DNA of 64,000 bases from contig JAUCEF010000012.1 in assembly GCA_033558025.1 (NCBI GenBank), positions 2,046,001 through 2,110,000 of the forward strand, in the 5' to 3' direction. This DNA comes from Phytophthora sp. 'mugwort' (taxonomy: Eukaryota; Oomycota; Peronosporomycetes; Peronosporales; Peronosporaceae). Positions within the stretch are counted from its first letter, which is position 1. Each line of letters starts with the position of its first letter. The notes beneath the pieces were generated by a model that made no database searches, was not told where the DNA came from, and worked only from the letters and a program-made list of their open reading frames with translations. Of the stretch, positions 54,598 to 64,000 are shown one piece after another. Position numbers and translations under genes: made by a program.

Positions 54598-57500
54598 ATG
54601 AGCCCAAGCACCATGTCCTCTGCCCAAGACGCCTCGACCAAGGTCTCCATTGACAAGTTCAACGGGGACAACTACGCGACGTGGAACCGCTACATGCGTG
54701 GCGTGTTCCTGACCAAGTCGACGTGGCATGTCGTGAACCGTGAGACGACGCCAAGCTACACGGACTCGCGGGCCAAGGACGACTACGTCAAGTTGAGCAA
54801 CATTGCTTTCGGACTGATGCTGCTCCACATGGACGCGGACTACCACCATGTGGTCGACGACTGCGAGGAAGCGTGGGTTGCCTGGTCGCGCCTGAAGACG
54901 CTGTACGGTGGTTCGCAGAAGGCTGGACGCATCTACCTGAAGCGCCAACTCTTCAGCATGGAGATGTCGGAAGGCGGCAATGTGTTGCATCATTGCAACG
55001 AAGTCCTCAACATCAGCGCCAAGCTCAGCAGCATCGGTGCCAAGATGGAGGACGAGGACGTGGCGATCTGCTTGTTGCGCAGCCTCCCCAAGAGCTACGA
55101 GAACGTCGTGCTGAACTTGGAGATGAGCAGCGCTGAACTGCGGTCGCAAGACGTCGTGAAGGTGCTCACGAACGAGCACATCAAGAGACAAGGCGAGAAG
55201 ACGGCGACGGTGAAGACTGAGAACGCGGCCAAGGCGTTCAACACCGACCGAGAGTCTCGCCAGTGTACGTACTGCGGAAAAGTGGGGCACACGATTGACA
55301 AGTGCTGGACCAAGCAGAAGGACGAGAACCGAGGGCTGAGACGCGGCGGCAACGGCCGTGGACGCGGGGCCAACAACATCCAGTGGAGAAACGACAGCAA
55401 CGGCTACGACTACGACTACGATCGAGTAGCGTTCGCGGTTTCACTGGAATGTGGGGTTTCGACGGGCAAGAATGTGTCCGGGATGTGGGCGGTCGACAGC
55501 GGCGCAACGCACCACATCTGCAACGACAAGACCAAGTTCGTCCATTTGATTGAGCGGAACGAAGGCGAACTTTCGGTGGCCGACGGCAACAAGGCGGCCA
55601 TCATGGGTGTGGGGACCATCGTGGAACAAGTGGTTCTGCCCAATGGCGACGAGCGCGAGATCGAGATCAAGAACGCGCTGTACGTGCCAAGCATGAGCAA
55701 GAATCTGCTTTCGGTACCGCAGATCAACAAAAGTGACAAGTTTCAAGTGGTGTTCGACGGCACCAAGATGCAGATTGCGCACAAAGGCTCCAAGCAAGTG
55801 GTGGCGACGGCAAACCTCATGGATGGACTCTACTGGCTTCAGACGCCTCAGCGATCGGCGAATGCGGCGACGAGTGGCAAGACTGTCGACCTGCACGCGC
55901 GCATGGGTCACGCTCCGGTTGAGGTGCTTCGCAAGATGGTCGACAACCACATGATCAAGGACGCGAAGGCACCTTTCAAGTCGAGCGGACCAAGTCTGTG
56001 TCGTGGTTGCCAGCAAGGTAAAATGGTCCAAAAACCATTCCCAAGCAACCGTGACAAGCGTCGCTACGACACATTTGAGCTGCTCCACTTCGACATCTGC
56101 GGACCCATGGAGGAAAACTCGCTTGGCGGCAGCAAGTACCTGCTACTGATCGTGGACGAAGCCAGTGGATGCATGAAGGGTTTCTGCCTGCGTGCCAAGT
56201 CGGAGAGCGAAGACTGCATCAAGACGTACATCATGAAGGTGCAGAAGCAGTTCGGCAAGAAGGTCAAGTTTGTGCGGCACGACGGAGCTCGTGAGTTTGC
56301 GACCAACTCGCTCAACGACTTCTACGAAGACGAAGGCATCGAGCAGCAAACCACGGTTCCGTACGCGCACCAGACGAACGGCACGGCAGAGCGAGCCATC
56401 CGAACTATCGTTACGATCGGCCGCAGCATGCTGCATCACGCTAAGCTGGACAAGTGTTTCTGGGCTGAGGCGGCCATGACTGCCATCTACGTGAAGAATC
56501 GTCTGCCGTCACCCAAGATCGAGCACAAGACTCCGTTCGAGATCGTCTACAAGTCCAAGCCGAGTGTGAAGCACATGCGTGTTTTCGGCTGTCGGACGTA
56601 CATCCTGACTCCGAAGGAGAAGCGGCTCAAGTGGGATCCCAAGGCTCGCGCCGGATTGTTTCTGGGTTACGAAGAAGTGTCCAAGGCGTATCGACTTTAT
56701 GACATCGAGGCGGGGCAGGTGGTTATCAGTCGCGATGTCAACTTCGATGAATCGACCTTTGGATTTTCACCGCCGATTTCTGATGAAGATGTCGACGACC
56801 TGGACTTCGACTCGCTCGACATCGACGATGATGGTCCGCGCCAGACGGAGTACAAACAGGCAGGGAAGCGCAAGAGCCGCCCGAGTGACGAAGATGAAGC
56901 TGCCAGAAAACCGCGAGCTGTGCGTCATCGACCTGGACTGGAAGAAGCAAGTGCGCCGAACTACTCCCCTCCGCACCGAGCAGACGCAGACGAAGAAGAA
57001 AAGTCTGGAGACCAAGATGAAGAATCGACTCCACCAGTTTTTTGGCGTGCAAGTGCCAATGCCGTCGAAGCAGGCGATCTATCGGAGCCGACGACATTCC
57101 AAGAAGCGGTGAACGGCCCCGACCAAGTGCACTGGCGCAAGGAGATTCGTGCTGAGCTCGAATCGATGCGACTTCGTGGTGTGTTTCGTGCTGCCAAGTT
57201 GCCTAACGGACAACGCGCCATCGGCACCAAGTGGGTGTTCAAGATCAAGCGCAAAGCGGACGGATCGATCGAGAAGTACAAGGCGCGCCTCGTGGCCAAG
57301 GGGTTCAAGCAGAAGTACGGCATCGACTACACGGAGACGTTCTCGCCCGTGGTCAAGTACGTGACGCTGCGCATGGTCATCGCGATTGCCAAGTATTTCG
57401 ACTGGCCCCTCGACCAACTCGACGTGGTAACGGCATTTCTGTACGACGTCATGAAGGAGTTGGTGTTCTGCGTGGTTCCTGAAGGCGTCGAGCTGGATGG

Positions 57501-58331
57501 TGATTTCGACTGCCTGGAATTGGTCAAGGCGATTTACGGTCTCAAGCAAGCTTCGCGCGTATGGAACGAGACCTTCGACGAATTCGTGTGTTCTATCGGT
57601 TTTCAAGTTTCAGCCTTCGACCCGTGCCTCTACATCAAGATCGTTGACGGTCACTGCGTGCTAGTGCTGGTCTACGTGGATGACGTGCTGATTACCGGAA
57701 GTTCACCCGAACTGATCTCACGCACGAAGACCGACCTCAAGACACGCTTCGAGATGACCGACAGCGGCAAGTGCGCGTTCGTTCTTGGGATCGAATTGGT
57801 GGACGGCCCGGACGGCAGCGTGACGATGTGTCAGCGCCGCTATGTGGATGACATTCTCAAGCGTTTTGGTATGGACGAGTGCAAGGCCGTGGTGAGTCCC
57901 GTCGACATAAGCACTCGACTGATTTCAAGTGACGCAGCGACTAAGGTGAACGCTCCGTTTCGCGAAGCTGTTGGTGCTCTGATGCACTTGATGACTGCCA
58001 CGCGCCCGGACATCGCGTACGCCGTTGGCTATGCGTCGCGCTTCATGGAGAACCCTCAAGAAGAACACTGGGTTGCGGTCAAGCGTATCTTTCGCTACCT
58101 GCAAGGCACCAAGACGCATGGGATCTGCTTCAAGCGGGGTGACAACATCGACTTTCGCGGGTACTCGGACGCGGACTGGGCTGGCGACCTCGCGGACCGC
58201 AAGTCGACTTCCGGCTACACGTTCATGCTAATGGGTGCACCAGTGAGCTGGGGAAGCAAGAAGCAGTCAAGTGTTTCGCTGTCTACGAGCGAGGCGGAAT
58301 ACATCGCACTCAGTCTGGCGATCCAAGAAGG
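54598..58331 (+). pseudogene. Copia Gag-Pol, element N, 3'-truncated by an insertion
   Basis: Open for 1244 codons with all domains up to RNase H STSEAEY, then cut after CCAAGAAGG at 58331 by a minus-strand LTR; the last RNase H Asp, the C-terminus, the polypurine tract and the 3' LTR are missing. Mostly subfamily B ([69 protein letters not shown]), with an A-like linker ([19 protein letters not shown]) and A-like block [20 protein letters not shown]. It is the only largely complete copy of subfamily B besides A, and unlike A it has SDADWAGD and YGLKQ intact. Confidence 0.93.
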
Positions 58332-58674
58332 TGATAAAGGTGTTGAGGTCTTGAAGCGAGGCTTGGATTGAGCGGAGGGAGTTCTGCACTTGGGTGCGGG
58401 GACCGGAGTGAAGACCACTTGAGCTGAAGAAGGAAGATTCGAAAGTGATTGATTTATCGGAGCTTACACTACCTAGTCTACCACATAGATATGCAGCCCT
58501 GCATCCAATCATTTGGTGCATCCAATCACCAACACTCCGCACTCGTCCAATCATCCTACTCGTCTAATCATCGGTTGCGTAAACAACGTACCGTAAACAT
58601 CGCGGGATCGTGTTGGACCGGTTCGGGTTAACCGGTTACTGGTACACAGTACCAAAACCCGGCAACCCTCAATA
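58332..58674 (-). repeat. 3' LTR of element L
   Basis: 343 bp, A-type with GGATTGAGCGG and CCCGGCAACC variants, both shared with the LTR at 62727. Left flank GAAGG (58327-58331) in element N is the predicted target duplication of the L/M block. Confidence 0.94.
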
Positions 58675-58681
58675 CGCCCCC

Positions 58682-61600
58682 TCAATGCGAACACGCGTGG
58701 ATTCCGAGGGACGCCGTCAGATCCGTGTGGCGCGGTCCTGGCAGTGCCTTGGTCATGATGTCCGCCAGCATGATAGAAGTCTCGCAGTACTCGAGCTTGA
58801 CTTCGCCGCGCTTGACCTCATCACGGATGTGATGGTACTTGATGTCGATGTGCTTGGCGCGACCGTGGTTCACTGGGTTCTTCGTCATCTTGATGCACGA
58901 CTGGTTGTCTTCGCGGATCTTGAGCTCGGGTCCAGTCTCGTTGGCAGCCGCCAAAATCTCGCATAGCAGGCGATGAATCCACTTGCCTTCTTGGATCGCC
59001 AGACTGAGCGCGATGTATTCCGCCTCGCTCGTAGACAGCGAAACACTTGACTGCTTCTTGCTTCCCCAGCTCACTGGCGCACCCATCAGCATGAACGTGT
59101 AGCCGGAAGTCGACTTGCGGTCCGCGAGGTCGCCAGCCCAGTCCGCATCCGAATACCCACGAAAGTCGATCTTGTCACCCAGCTTGAAACAGATTCCATG
59201 CGTCTTGGTGCCTTGTAGATAGCGAAAAATGCGCTTGACCGCAACCCAGTGTTCCTTTTGGGGGTTCTCCATGAAGCGCGATACATAGCCTACTGCGTAC
59301 GCGATATCCGGGCGAGTAGCAGTCATCAAGTGCATGAGGGCACCCACAGCTTCGCGAAACGGAGCGTTCACCTTGGTCGCTGCGTCACTTGGAACCAGTC
59401 GAGTGCTCATGTCTACCGGACTCACCACAGCCTTGCACTCGTCCATACCGAAACGCTTCAGGATATCATCCACATAACGCCGCTGGCACATCGTCACGCT
59501 GCCGTCCGGGCCATCCACCAGCTCGATTCCAAGGACGAACACACACTTGCCACTGTCAGTCATTGCGAAGCGTGTCTTGAGGTCGTTCTTCGTGCGTGAG
59601 ATCAGCTCGGGTGAACTTCCGGTGACCAACACATCGTCCACGTAGACCAGCACGAGCACACAGTGGCCATCGACAACCTTGATGTAGAGGCACGGGTCGA
59701 AGGCTGAAACTTGAAAACCGATAGAACACACGAATTCGTCGAAGATCTCGTTCCATACGCGCGAAGCTTGCTTGAGACCGTAAATCGCCTTGACCAATTC
59801 CAGGCAGTCGAAATCACCATCCAGCTCGACGCCTTCAGGAACCACGCAGAACACCAACTCCTTCATGACGCCGTACAGAAATGCCGTTACCACGTCGAGT
59901 TGGTCGAGGGGCCAGTCGAAATACTTGGCAATCGCGATGACCATGCGCAGCGTCACGTACTTGACCACGGGCGAGAACGTCTCCGTGTAGTCGATGCCGT
60001 ACTTTTGCTTGAAACCCTTGGCCACCAGGCGCGCCTTGTACTTCTCGATCGATCCGTCGGCTTTGCGCTTAATCTTGAACACCCACTTGGTACCGATGGC
60101 GCTTTGCCCGCTGGGCAACTTGGCAGCACGAAACACACCACGAAGTCGCATCGACTTTAACTCAGCACGAATCGCCTTGCGCCAGTGCAATTGGTCCGGG
60201 CCGTTGACCGCTTCTTGGAATGTCGACGGCTCCGATAAGTCCACGGCTGCTTCGACCGCGTTGGCACTTGCACGCCAAAACACAGATGGAGTCGATTCTT
60301 CATCTTGGTCTCCAGACTTTTCTTCTTCATCTGCGTCTGTTCGGTGCGAAGGGGAGTCGTTCGGTGCACTTGCTTCTTCCAGTCCAGGTCGATGACGCAC
60401 AGCGCGCGGTCTTCTGGCAGCTTCATCTTCGTCACTCGGGCGGCTCTTGCGCTTCCCTGCCTGTTTGTACTCCGTCTGGCGCGGACCATCATCGTCGATG
60501 TCGAGCGAGTCGAAGTCCAGGTCGTCGACATCTTCATCAGAAATCGACGGTGAAAATCCAAAGGTTGATTCATCGAAGTTGACATCGCGACTGATGACCA
60601 CCTGCCCCGCCTCGATGTCATAAAGTCGATACGCCTTGGACACTTCTTCGTAACCCAGAAACAATCCGGCGCGAGCCTTGGGATCCCACTTGAGTCGCTT
60701 CTCCTTCGGAGTCAGGATGTACGTCCGACAGCCGAAAACACGCATGTGCTTCACACTCGGCTTGGACTTGTAGACGATCTCGAACGGAGTCTTGTGCTCG
60801 ATCTTGGGTGACGGCAGGCGGTTCTTCACATAGATGGCCGTCATCGCCGCCTCAGCCCAGAAACACTTGTCCAGCTTGGCGTGATGCAACATGCTGCGGC
60901 CGATCGTGACGATAGTTCGGATGGCTCGCTCTGCCGTGCCGTTGGTCTGGTGCGCGTACGGAACCGTGGTTTGCTGCTCGATGCCTTCGTCTTCGTAAAA
61001 ATCCTTGAGCGAGTTAGTCGCAAACTCACGAGCTCCGTCGTGCCGCACAAACTTGACCTTCTTGCCGAACTGCGTCTGCACCTTCATGATGTATGTCTTG
61101 ATGCAGTCTTCACTTTCCGACTTGGCACGCAGACAGAAACCCTTCATGCATCCGCTGGCTTCGTCCACGATCAGGAGCAGGTACTTGCTACCGCCAAGCG
61201 AGTTTTCCTCCATGGGTCCGCAGATGTCAAAGTGGAGCAGCTCAAATGTGTCGTAGCGACGCTTGTCACGGTTGCTTGGGAATGGTTTTTGGACCATTTT
61301 GCCTTGCTGGCAACCACGACACACACTTGGTCCACTCGACTTGGAAGGTGCTTTCGCGTCCTTGATCATCTTGGTGTCGACCATCTTGCGAAGAACCTCG
61401 ACTGGAGCGTGACCCATACGCGCGTGCAAATCGACCGTCCTTCCACTTGTCGCCGCATTTGCCGATCGCTGAGGTGTGCGAAGCCAGTAGAGTCCGTCCA
61501 CGAGATCCGCCGTCGCCACCACTTGATTCGAGTCCTTGCGCGAAACGTGCATCTCAGTGCCGTCAAATACCACTTGGAACTTGCCATGCTTGTTTATCTG

Positions 61601-62722
61601 CGGCACTGAAAGCAGATTCTTGCTCATATTTGGCACGTAAAGCGCGTTCTTGATCTCGATCTCGCGCTCGTCGCCGTTAGGCAGGACCACTCTTTCCACG
61701 ATGGTCCCCACACCCTTGATGGCAGCCTTGTTGCCATCGGCCACCGAAAGTTCGCCTTCACTTCGCTCGATCAAATTGGCGAACTTGGACTTGTCGTTGC
61801 AAATATGGTGCGTGGCACCGCTGTCGACCGCCCACATCCCGGACACATTCTTGTCCGTCGAAACTCCACATTCCAGGGAAACCGCGAACGCCACTCGATC
61901 GTAGTCGTTGTCGTAGCCGTCGCTGTCGTTTCTCCACTGGATGTTGTTGGCCCCGCGTCCACGGCCGTTGCCGCCGCGTCTTGGCCCTCTGTTCTCGTCC
62001 TTCTGCTTGGTCCAGCACTTGTCAATGACATGCCCCAATTTTCCGCAGTACGTGCATTGGCGAGGCTCACGGTCGGTGTTGAACGCCTTGGCCGCGTTCT
62101 CAGTCTTCACCGTCGCCGTCTTCTCGCCTTGTCGCTTGATGTGCTCGTTCGTGAGCACCTTCACAACGTCTTGCGACCGCAGTTCAGCGCTGCTCATCTC
62201 CAAGTTCAGCACGACGTTCTCGTAGCTCTTGGGGAGGCTGCGCAACAAGCAGATCGCCACGTCCTCGTCCTCCATCTTGGCACCGATGCTGCTGAGCTTG
62301 GCGCTGATGTTGAGGACCTCGTTGCAATGATGCAACACATTGCCGCCTTCCGACATCTCCATGCTGAAGAGTTGGCGCTTCAGGTAGATGCGTCCAGCCT
62401 TCTGCGATCCACCGTACAGCGTCTTCAAGCGCGTCCACGCGATCCATGCTTCCTCGCAGTCATCGACCACATGATGGTAGTCGGCGTCCATGTGAAGCAA
62501 CATCAGTCCAGAAGCGATGTTGCTCGACTTGACATACTCGTCCTTGGCCCGGGAGTCCGTAAAGGATGGAGACGTTTCCCGATTCACCACATGCCACGTC
62601 GACTTGGTCAGGAACACGCCACGCATGTAGCGGTTCCACGTCGCGTAGTTGTCTCCGTTGAACTTGTCGATGGAGACCTTGGTCGAGACGTCTTGGGCAG
62701 AGGACATGGTGCTTGGGCTCAT
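58682..62722 (-). CDS. Copia Gag-Pol, element L
   Basis: Intact frame of 1346 residues, subfamily A, all catalytic motifs present as in E. Its LTRs (58332 and 62727) look identical by eye, so it is young. Diagnostic residues: NIASGLML in Gag (also K), ERSEGELS and [10 protein letters not shown] (also H and K), [10 protein letters not shown] and RFAMTDSG in [10 protein letters not shown] in RNase H (also H). RFAMTDSG is shared with partial copy M 4395 bp further on, so L and M are close relatives. The block sits in opposite orientation inside element N. A possible active copy; the RT change Glu to Ala in RFAMTDSG is outside YVDD and of unknown effect. Confidence 0.94.
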   Translation of the reverse strand: MSPSTMSSAQDVSTKVSIDKFNGDNYATWNRYMRGVFLTKSTWHVVNRETSPSFTDSRAKDEYVKSSNIASGLMLLHMDADYHHVVDDCEEAWIAWTRLKTLYGGSQKAGRIYLKRQLFSMEMSEGGNVLHHCNEVLNISAKLSSIGAKMEDEDVAICLLRSLPKSYENVVLNLEMSSAELRSQDVVKVLTNEHIKRQGEKTATVKTENAAKAFNTDREPRQCTYCGKLGHVIDKCWTKQKDENRGPRRGGNGRGRGANNIQWRNDSDGYDNDYDRVAFAVSLECGVSTDKNVSGMWAVDSGATHHICNDKSKFANLIERSEGELSVADGNKAAIKGVGTIVERVVLPNGDEREIEIKNALYVPNMSKNLLSVPQINKHGKFQVVFDGTEMHVSRKDSNQVVATADLVDGLYWLRTPQRSANAATSGRTVDLHARMGHAPVEVLRKMVDTKMIKDAKAPSKSSGPSVCRGCQQGKMVQKPFPSNRDKRRYDTFELLHFDICGPMEENSLGGSKYLLLIVDEASGCMKGFCLRAKSESEDCIKTYIMKVQTQFGKKVKFVRHDGAREFATNSLKDFYEDEGIEQQTTVPYAHQTNGTAERAIRTIVTIGRSMLHHAKLDKCFWAEAAMTAIYVKNRLPSPKIEHKTPFEIVYKSKPSVKHMRVFGCRTYILTPKEKRLKWDPKARAGLFLGYEEVSKAYRLYDIEAGQVVISRDVNFDESTFGFSPSISDEDVDDLDFDSLDIDDDGPRQTEYKQAGKRKSRPSDEDEAARRPRAVRHRPGLEEASAPNDSPSHRTDADEEEKSGDQDEESTPSVFWRASANAVEAAVDLSEPSTFQEAVNGPDQLHWRKAIRAELKSMRLRGVFRAAKLPSGQSAIGTKWVFKIKRKADGSIEKYKARLVAKGFKQKYGIDYTETFSPVVKYVTLRMVIAIAKYFDWPLDQLDVVTAFLYGVMKELVFCVVPEGVELDGDFDCLELVKAIYGLKQASRVWNEIFDEFVCSIGFQVSAFDPCLYIKVVDGHCVLVLVYVDDVLVTGSSPELISRTKNDLKTRFAMTDSGKCVFVLGIELVDGPDGSVTMCQRRYVDDILKRFGMDECKAVVSPVDMSTRLVPSDAATKVNAPFREAVGALMHLMTATRPDIAYAVGYVSRFMENPQKEHWVAVKRIFRYLQGTKTHGICFKLGDKIDFRGYSDADWAGDLADRKSTSGYTFMLMGAPVSWGSKKQSSVSLSTSEAEYIALSLAIQEGKWIHRLLCEILAAANETGPELKIREDNQSCIKMTKNPVNHGRAKHIDIKYHHIRDEVKRGEVKLEYCETSIMLADIMTKALPGPRHTDLTASLGIHACSH

Positions 62723-62726
62723 AACC
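62715..62726 (-). other. Primer binding site of element L
   Basis: GGTTATGAGCCC on minus, directly next to the LTR beginning at 62727. Confidence 0.85.
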
Positions 62727-63069
62727 TGATAAAGGTGTTGAGGTCTTGAAGCGAGGCTTGGATTGAGCGGAGGGAGTTCTGCACTTGGGTGCGGGGACCG
62801 GAGTGAAGACCACTTGAGCTGAAGAAGGAAGATTCGAAAGTGATTGATTTATCGGAGCTTACACTACCTAGTCTACCACATAGATATGCAGCCCTGCATC
62901 CAATCATTTGGTGCATCCAATCACCAACACTCCGCACTCGTCCAATCATCCTACTCGTCTAATCATCGGTTGCGTAAACAACGTACCGTAAACATCGCGG
63001 GATCGTGTTGGACCGGTTCGGGTTAACCGGTTACTGGTACACAGTACCAAAACCCGGCAACCCTCAATA
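62727..63069 (-). repeat. A-type LTR shared by elements L and M
   Basis: 343 bp; same variants as 58332-58674. 5' LTR of L and 3' LTR of M. Confidence 0.94.
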
Positions 63070-63076
63070 CGCCCCC

Positions 63077-64000
63077 TCAATGCGAACACGCGTGGATTCC
63101 GAGGGACGCCGTCAGATCCGTGTGGCGCGGTCCTGGCAGTGCCTTGGTCATGATGTCCGCCAGCATGATAGAAGTCTCGCAGTACTCGAGCTTGACTTCG
63201 CCGCGCTTGACCTCATCACGGATGTGATGGTACTTGATGTCGATGTGCTTGGCGCGACCGTGGTTCACTGGGTTCTTCGTCATCTTGATGCACGACTGGT
63301 TGTCTTCGCGGATCTTGAGCTCGGGTCCAGTCTCGTTGGCAGCCGCCAAAATCTCGCATAGCAGGCGATGAATCCACTTGCCTTCTTGGATCGCCAGACT
63401 GAGCGCGATGTATTCCGCCTCGCTCGTAGACAGCGAAACACTTGACTGCTTCTTGCTTCCCCAGCTCACTGGCGCACCCATCAGCATGAACGTGTAGCCG
63501 GAAGTCGACTTGCGGTCCGCGAGGTCGCCAGCCCAGTCCGCATCCGAATACCCACGAAAGTCGATCTTGTTGCCTGGCTTGAAACAGATTCCATGCGTCT
63601 TGGTGCCTTGTAGATAGCGAAAAATGCGCTTGACCGCAACCCAGTGTTCCTCTTGGGGGTTCTCCATGAAGCGCGATACATAGCCTACTGCGTACGCGAT
63701 ATCCGGGCGAGTAGCAGTCATCAAGTGCATGAGGGCACCCACAGCTTCGCGAAACGGAGCGTTCACCTTGGTCGCTGCGTCACTTGGAACCAGTCGAGTG
63801 CTCATGTCTACCGGACTCACCACAGCCTTGCACTCGTCCATACCGAAACGCTTCAGGATATCATCCACATAACGCCGCTGGCACATCGTCACGCTGCCGT
63901 CCGGGCCATCCACCAGCTCGATTCCAAGGACGAACACACACTTGCCACTGTCAGTCATTGCGAAGCGTGTCTTGAGGTCGTTCTTCGTGCGTGAGATCAG
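63077..64000 (-). CDS. Copia Gag-Pol, element M, C-terminal end only (runs off the window)
   Basis: Open minus-strand frame from the TGA at 63077-63079 to the window edge, 307 codons. It covers the last part of RT after YVDD ([30 protein letters not shown]) and the complete RNase H ([21 protein letters not shown]), ending LGIHACSH. Subfamily A. It shares RFAMTDSG with L but has KPGNKIDF where L has KLGDKIDF, so it is not an exact duplicate. Whether the upstream part is intact cannot be seen. Confidence 0.9.
   Translation of the reverse strand: MISRTKNDLKTRFAMTDSGKCVFVLGIELVDGPDGSVTMCQRRYVDDILKRFGMDECKAVVSPVDMSTRLVPSDAATKVNAPFREAVGALMHLMTATRPDIAYAVGYVSRFMENPQEEHWVAVKRIFRYLQGTKTHGICFKPGNKIDFRGYSDADWAGDLADRKSTSGYTFMLMGAPVSWGSKKQSSVSLSTSEAEYIALSLAIQEGKWIHRLLCEILAAANETGPELKIREDNQSCIKMTKNPVNHGRAKHIDIKYHHIRDEVKRGEVKLEYCETSIMLADIMTKALPGPRHTDLTASLGIHACSH

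Noticed and set aside
11626..64000. Repeated units at about 4.4 kb that might suggest a satellite or a CRISPR-like array
   Set aside because: The units are whole copia elements with shared LTRs; there are no short regularly spaced repeats with unique spacers.
1..64000. Secreted effector genes (RXLR or Crinkler), as often found in repeat-rich oomycete regions
   Set aside because: No start with a signal peptide followed by RXLR/EER or LFLAK-type motifs was seen in any open frame.

Overview
The window is a repeat-only stretch from what is almost certainly an oomycete (Peronosporales/Phytophthora type). No host housekeeping gene, rRNA or tRNA gene is visible. The evidence for an oomycete is: (i) LTR promoters carrying TCACTTT followed by CATTTT or GAATCT, matching the oomycete Inr plus FPR core promoter; (ii) a Ty3/gypsy chromovirus remnant whose Gag end, integrase, chromodomain and C-terminus look like Phytophthora gypsy elements; (iii) high-GC Ty1/copia elements with one long Gag-Pol frame.

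Layout. 1-1419: decayed plus-strand gag-like frame with a 24-bp tandem repeat. 1813-9941: badly decayed Ty3/gypsy chromovirus on the minus strand (5' LTR, tRNA primer site, gag, protease, RT, RNase H, integrase, chromodomain). 9942-11625: AT-richer decayed plus-strand frames I cannot name. 11626-22785: three minus-strand copia elements (A, B, C) sharing LTRs, bounded by B-type LTRs. 22786-25127: PIF/Harbinger DNA transposon (Myb-like accessory gene on plus, DDE transposase on minus), hit by a solo copia LTR with a perfect 5-bp target duplication. 25128-52442: a 27.3-kb block of copia elements (E to K) flanked on both sides by the same 5-bp duplication CATAG, so it grew inside one original insertion. 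52448-53071: continuation of the pre-insertion DNA. 53072-54254: 5' part of another copia family (family C). 54255-64000: plus-strand element N inside the family C gag, itself interrupted by minus-strand elements L and M.

Copia elements. The common body is one frame of 1346 residues: Gag with a CCHC knuckle, DSG protease, DD35E integrase, YVDD reverse transcriptase and copia-type RNase H. All intact 5' ends have the PBS GGTTATGAGCCC directly after the LTR; it is complementary to the anticodon region of initiator tRNA-Met, as in Drosophila copia, and contains the first gag ATG. LTRs run TATTGAGG...TTATCA; three 5-bp target duplications (AGAGC, GGACG, CATAG) fix these ends. Eighteen LTR copies of this group occur in both orientations. 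Two subfamilies (A and B LTRs and bodies) have recombined, giving chimeric LTRs and mosaic bodies. Element E has seemingly identical LTRs, a full frame and a perfect duplication, so it is young and may be active.

The main structural interest is how the 27-kb block grew: opposite-strand nesting, a 5-kb inverted duplication that copied an insertion junction, an exact-looking 3066-bp tandem duplication, and LTR sharing. No new protein system was found; the least explained DNA is the set of decayed frames at 9942-11625, 24963-25127 and 52448-53071. All statements are from reading by eye; no searches were run.
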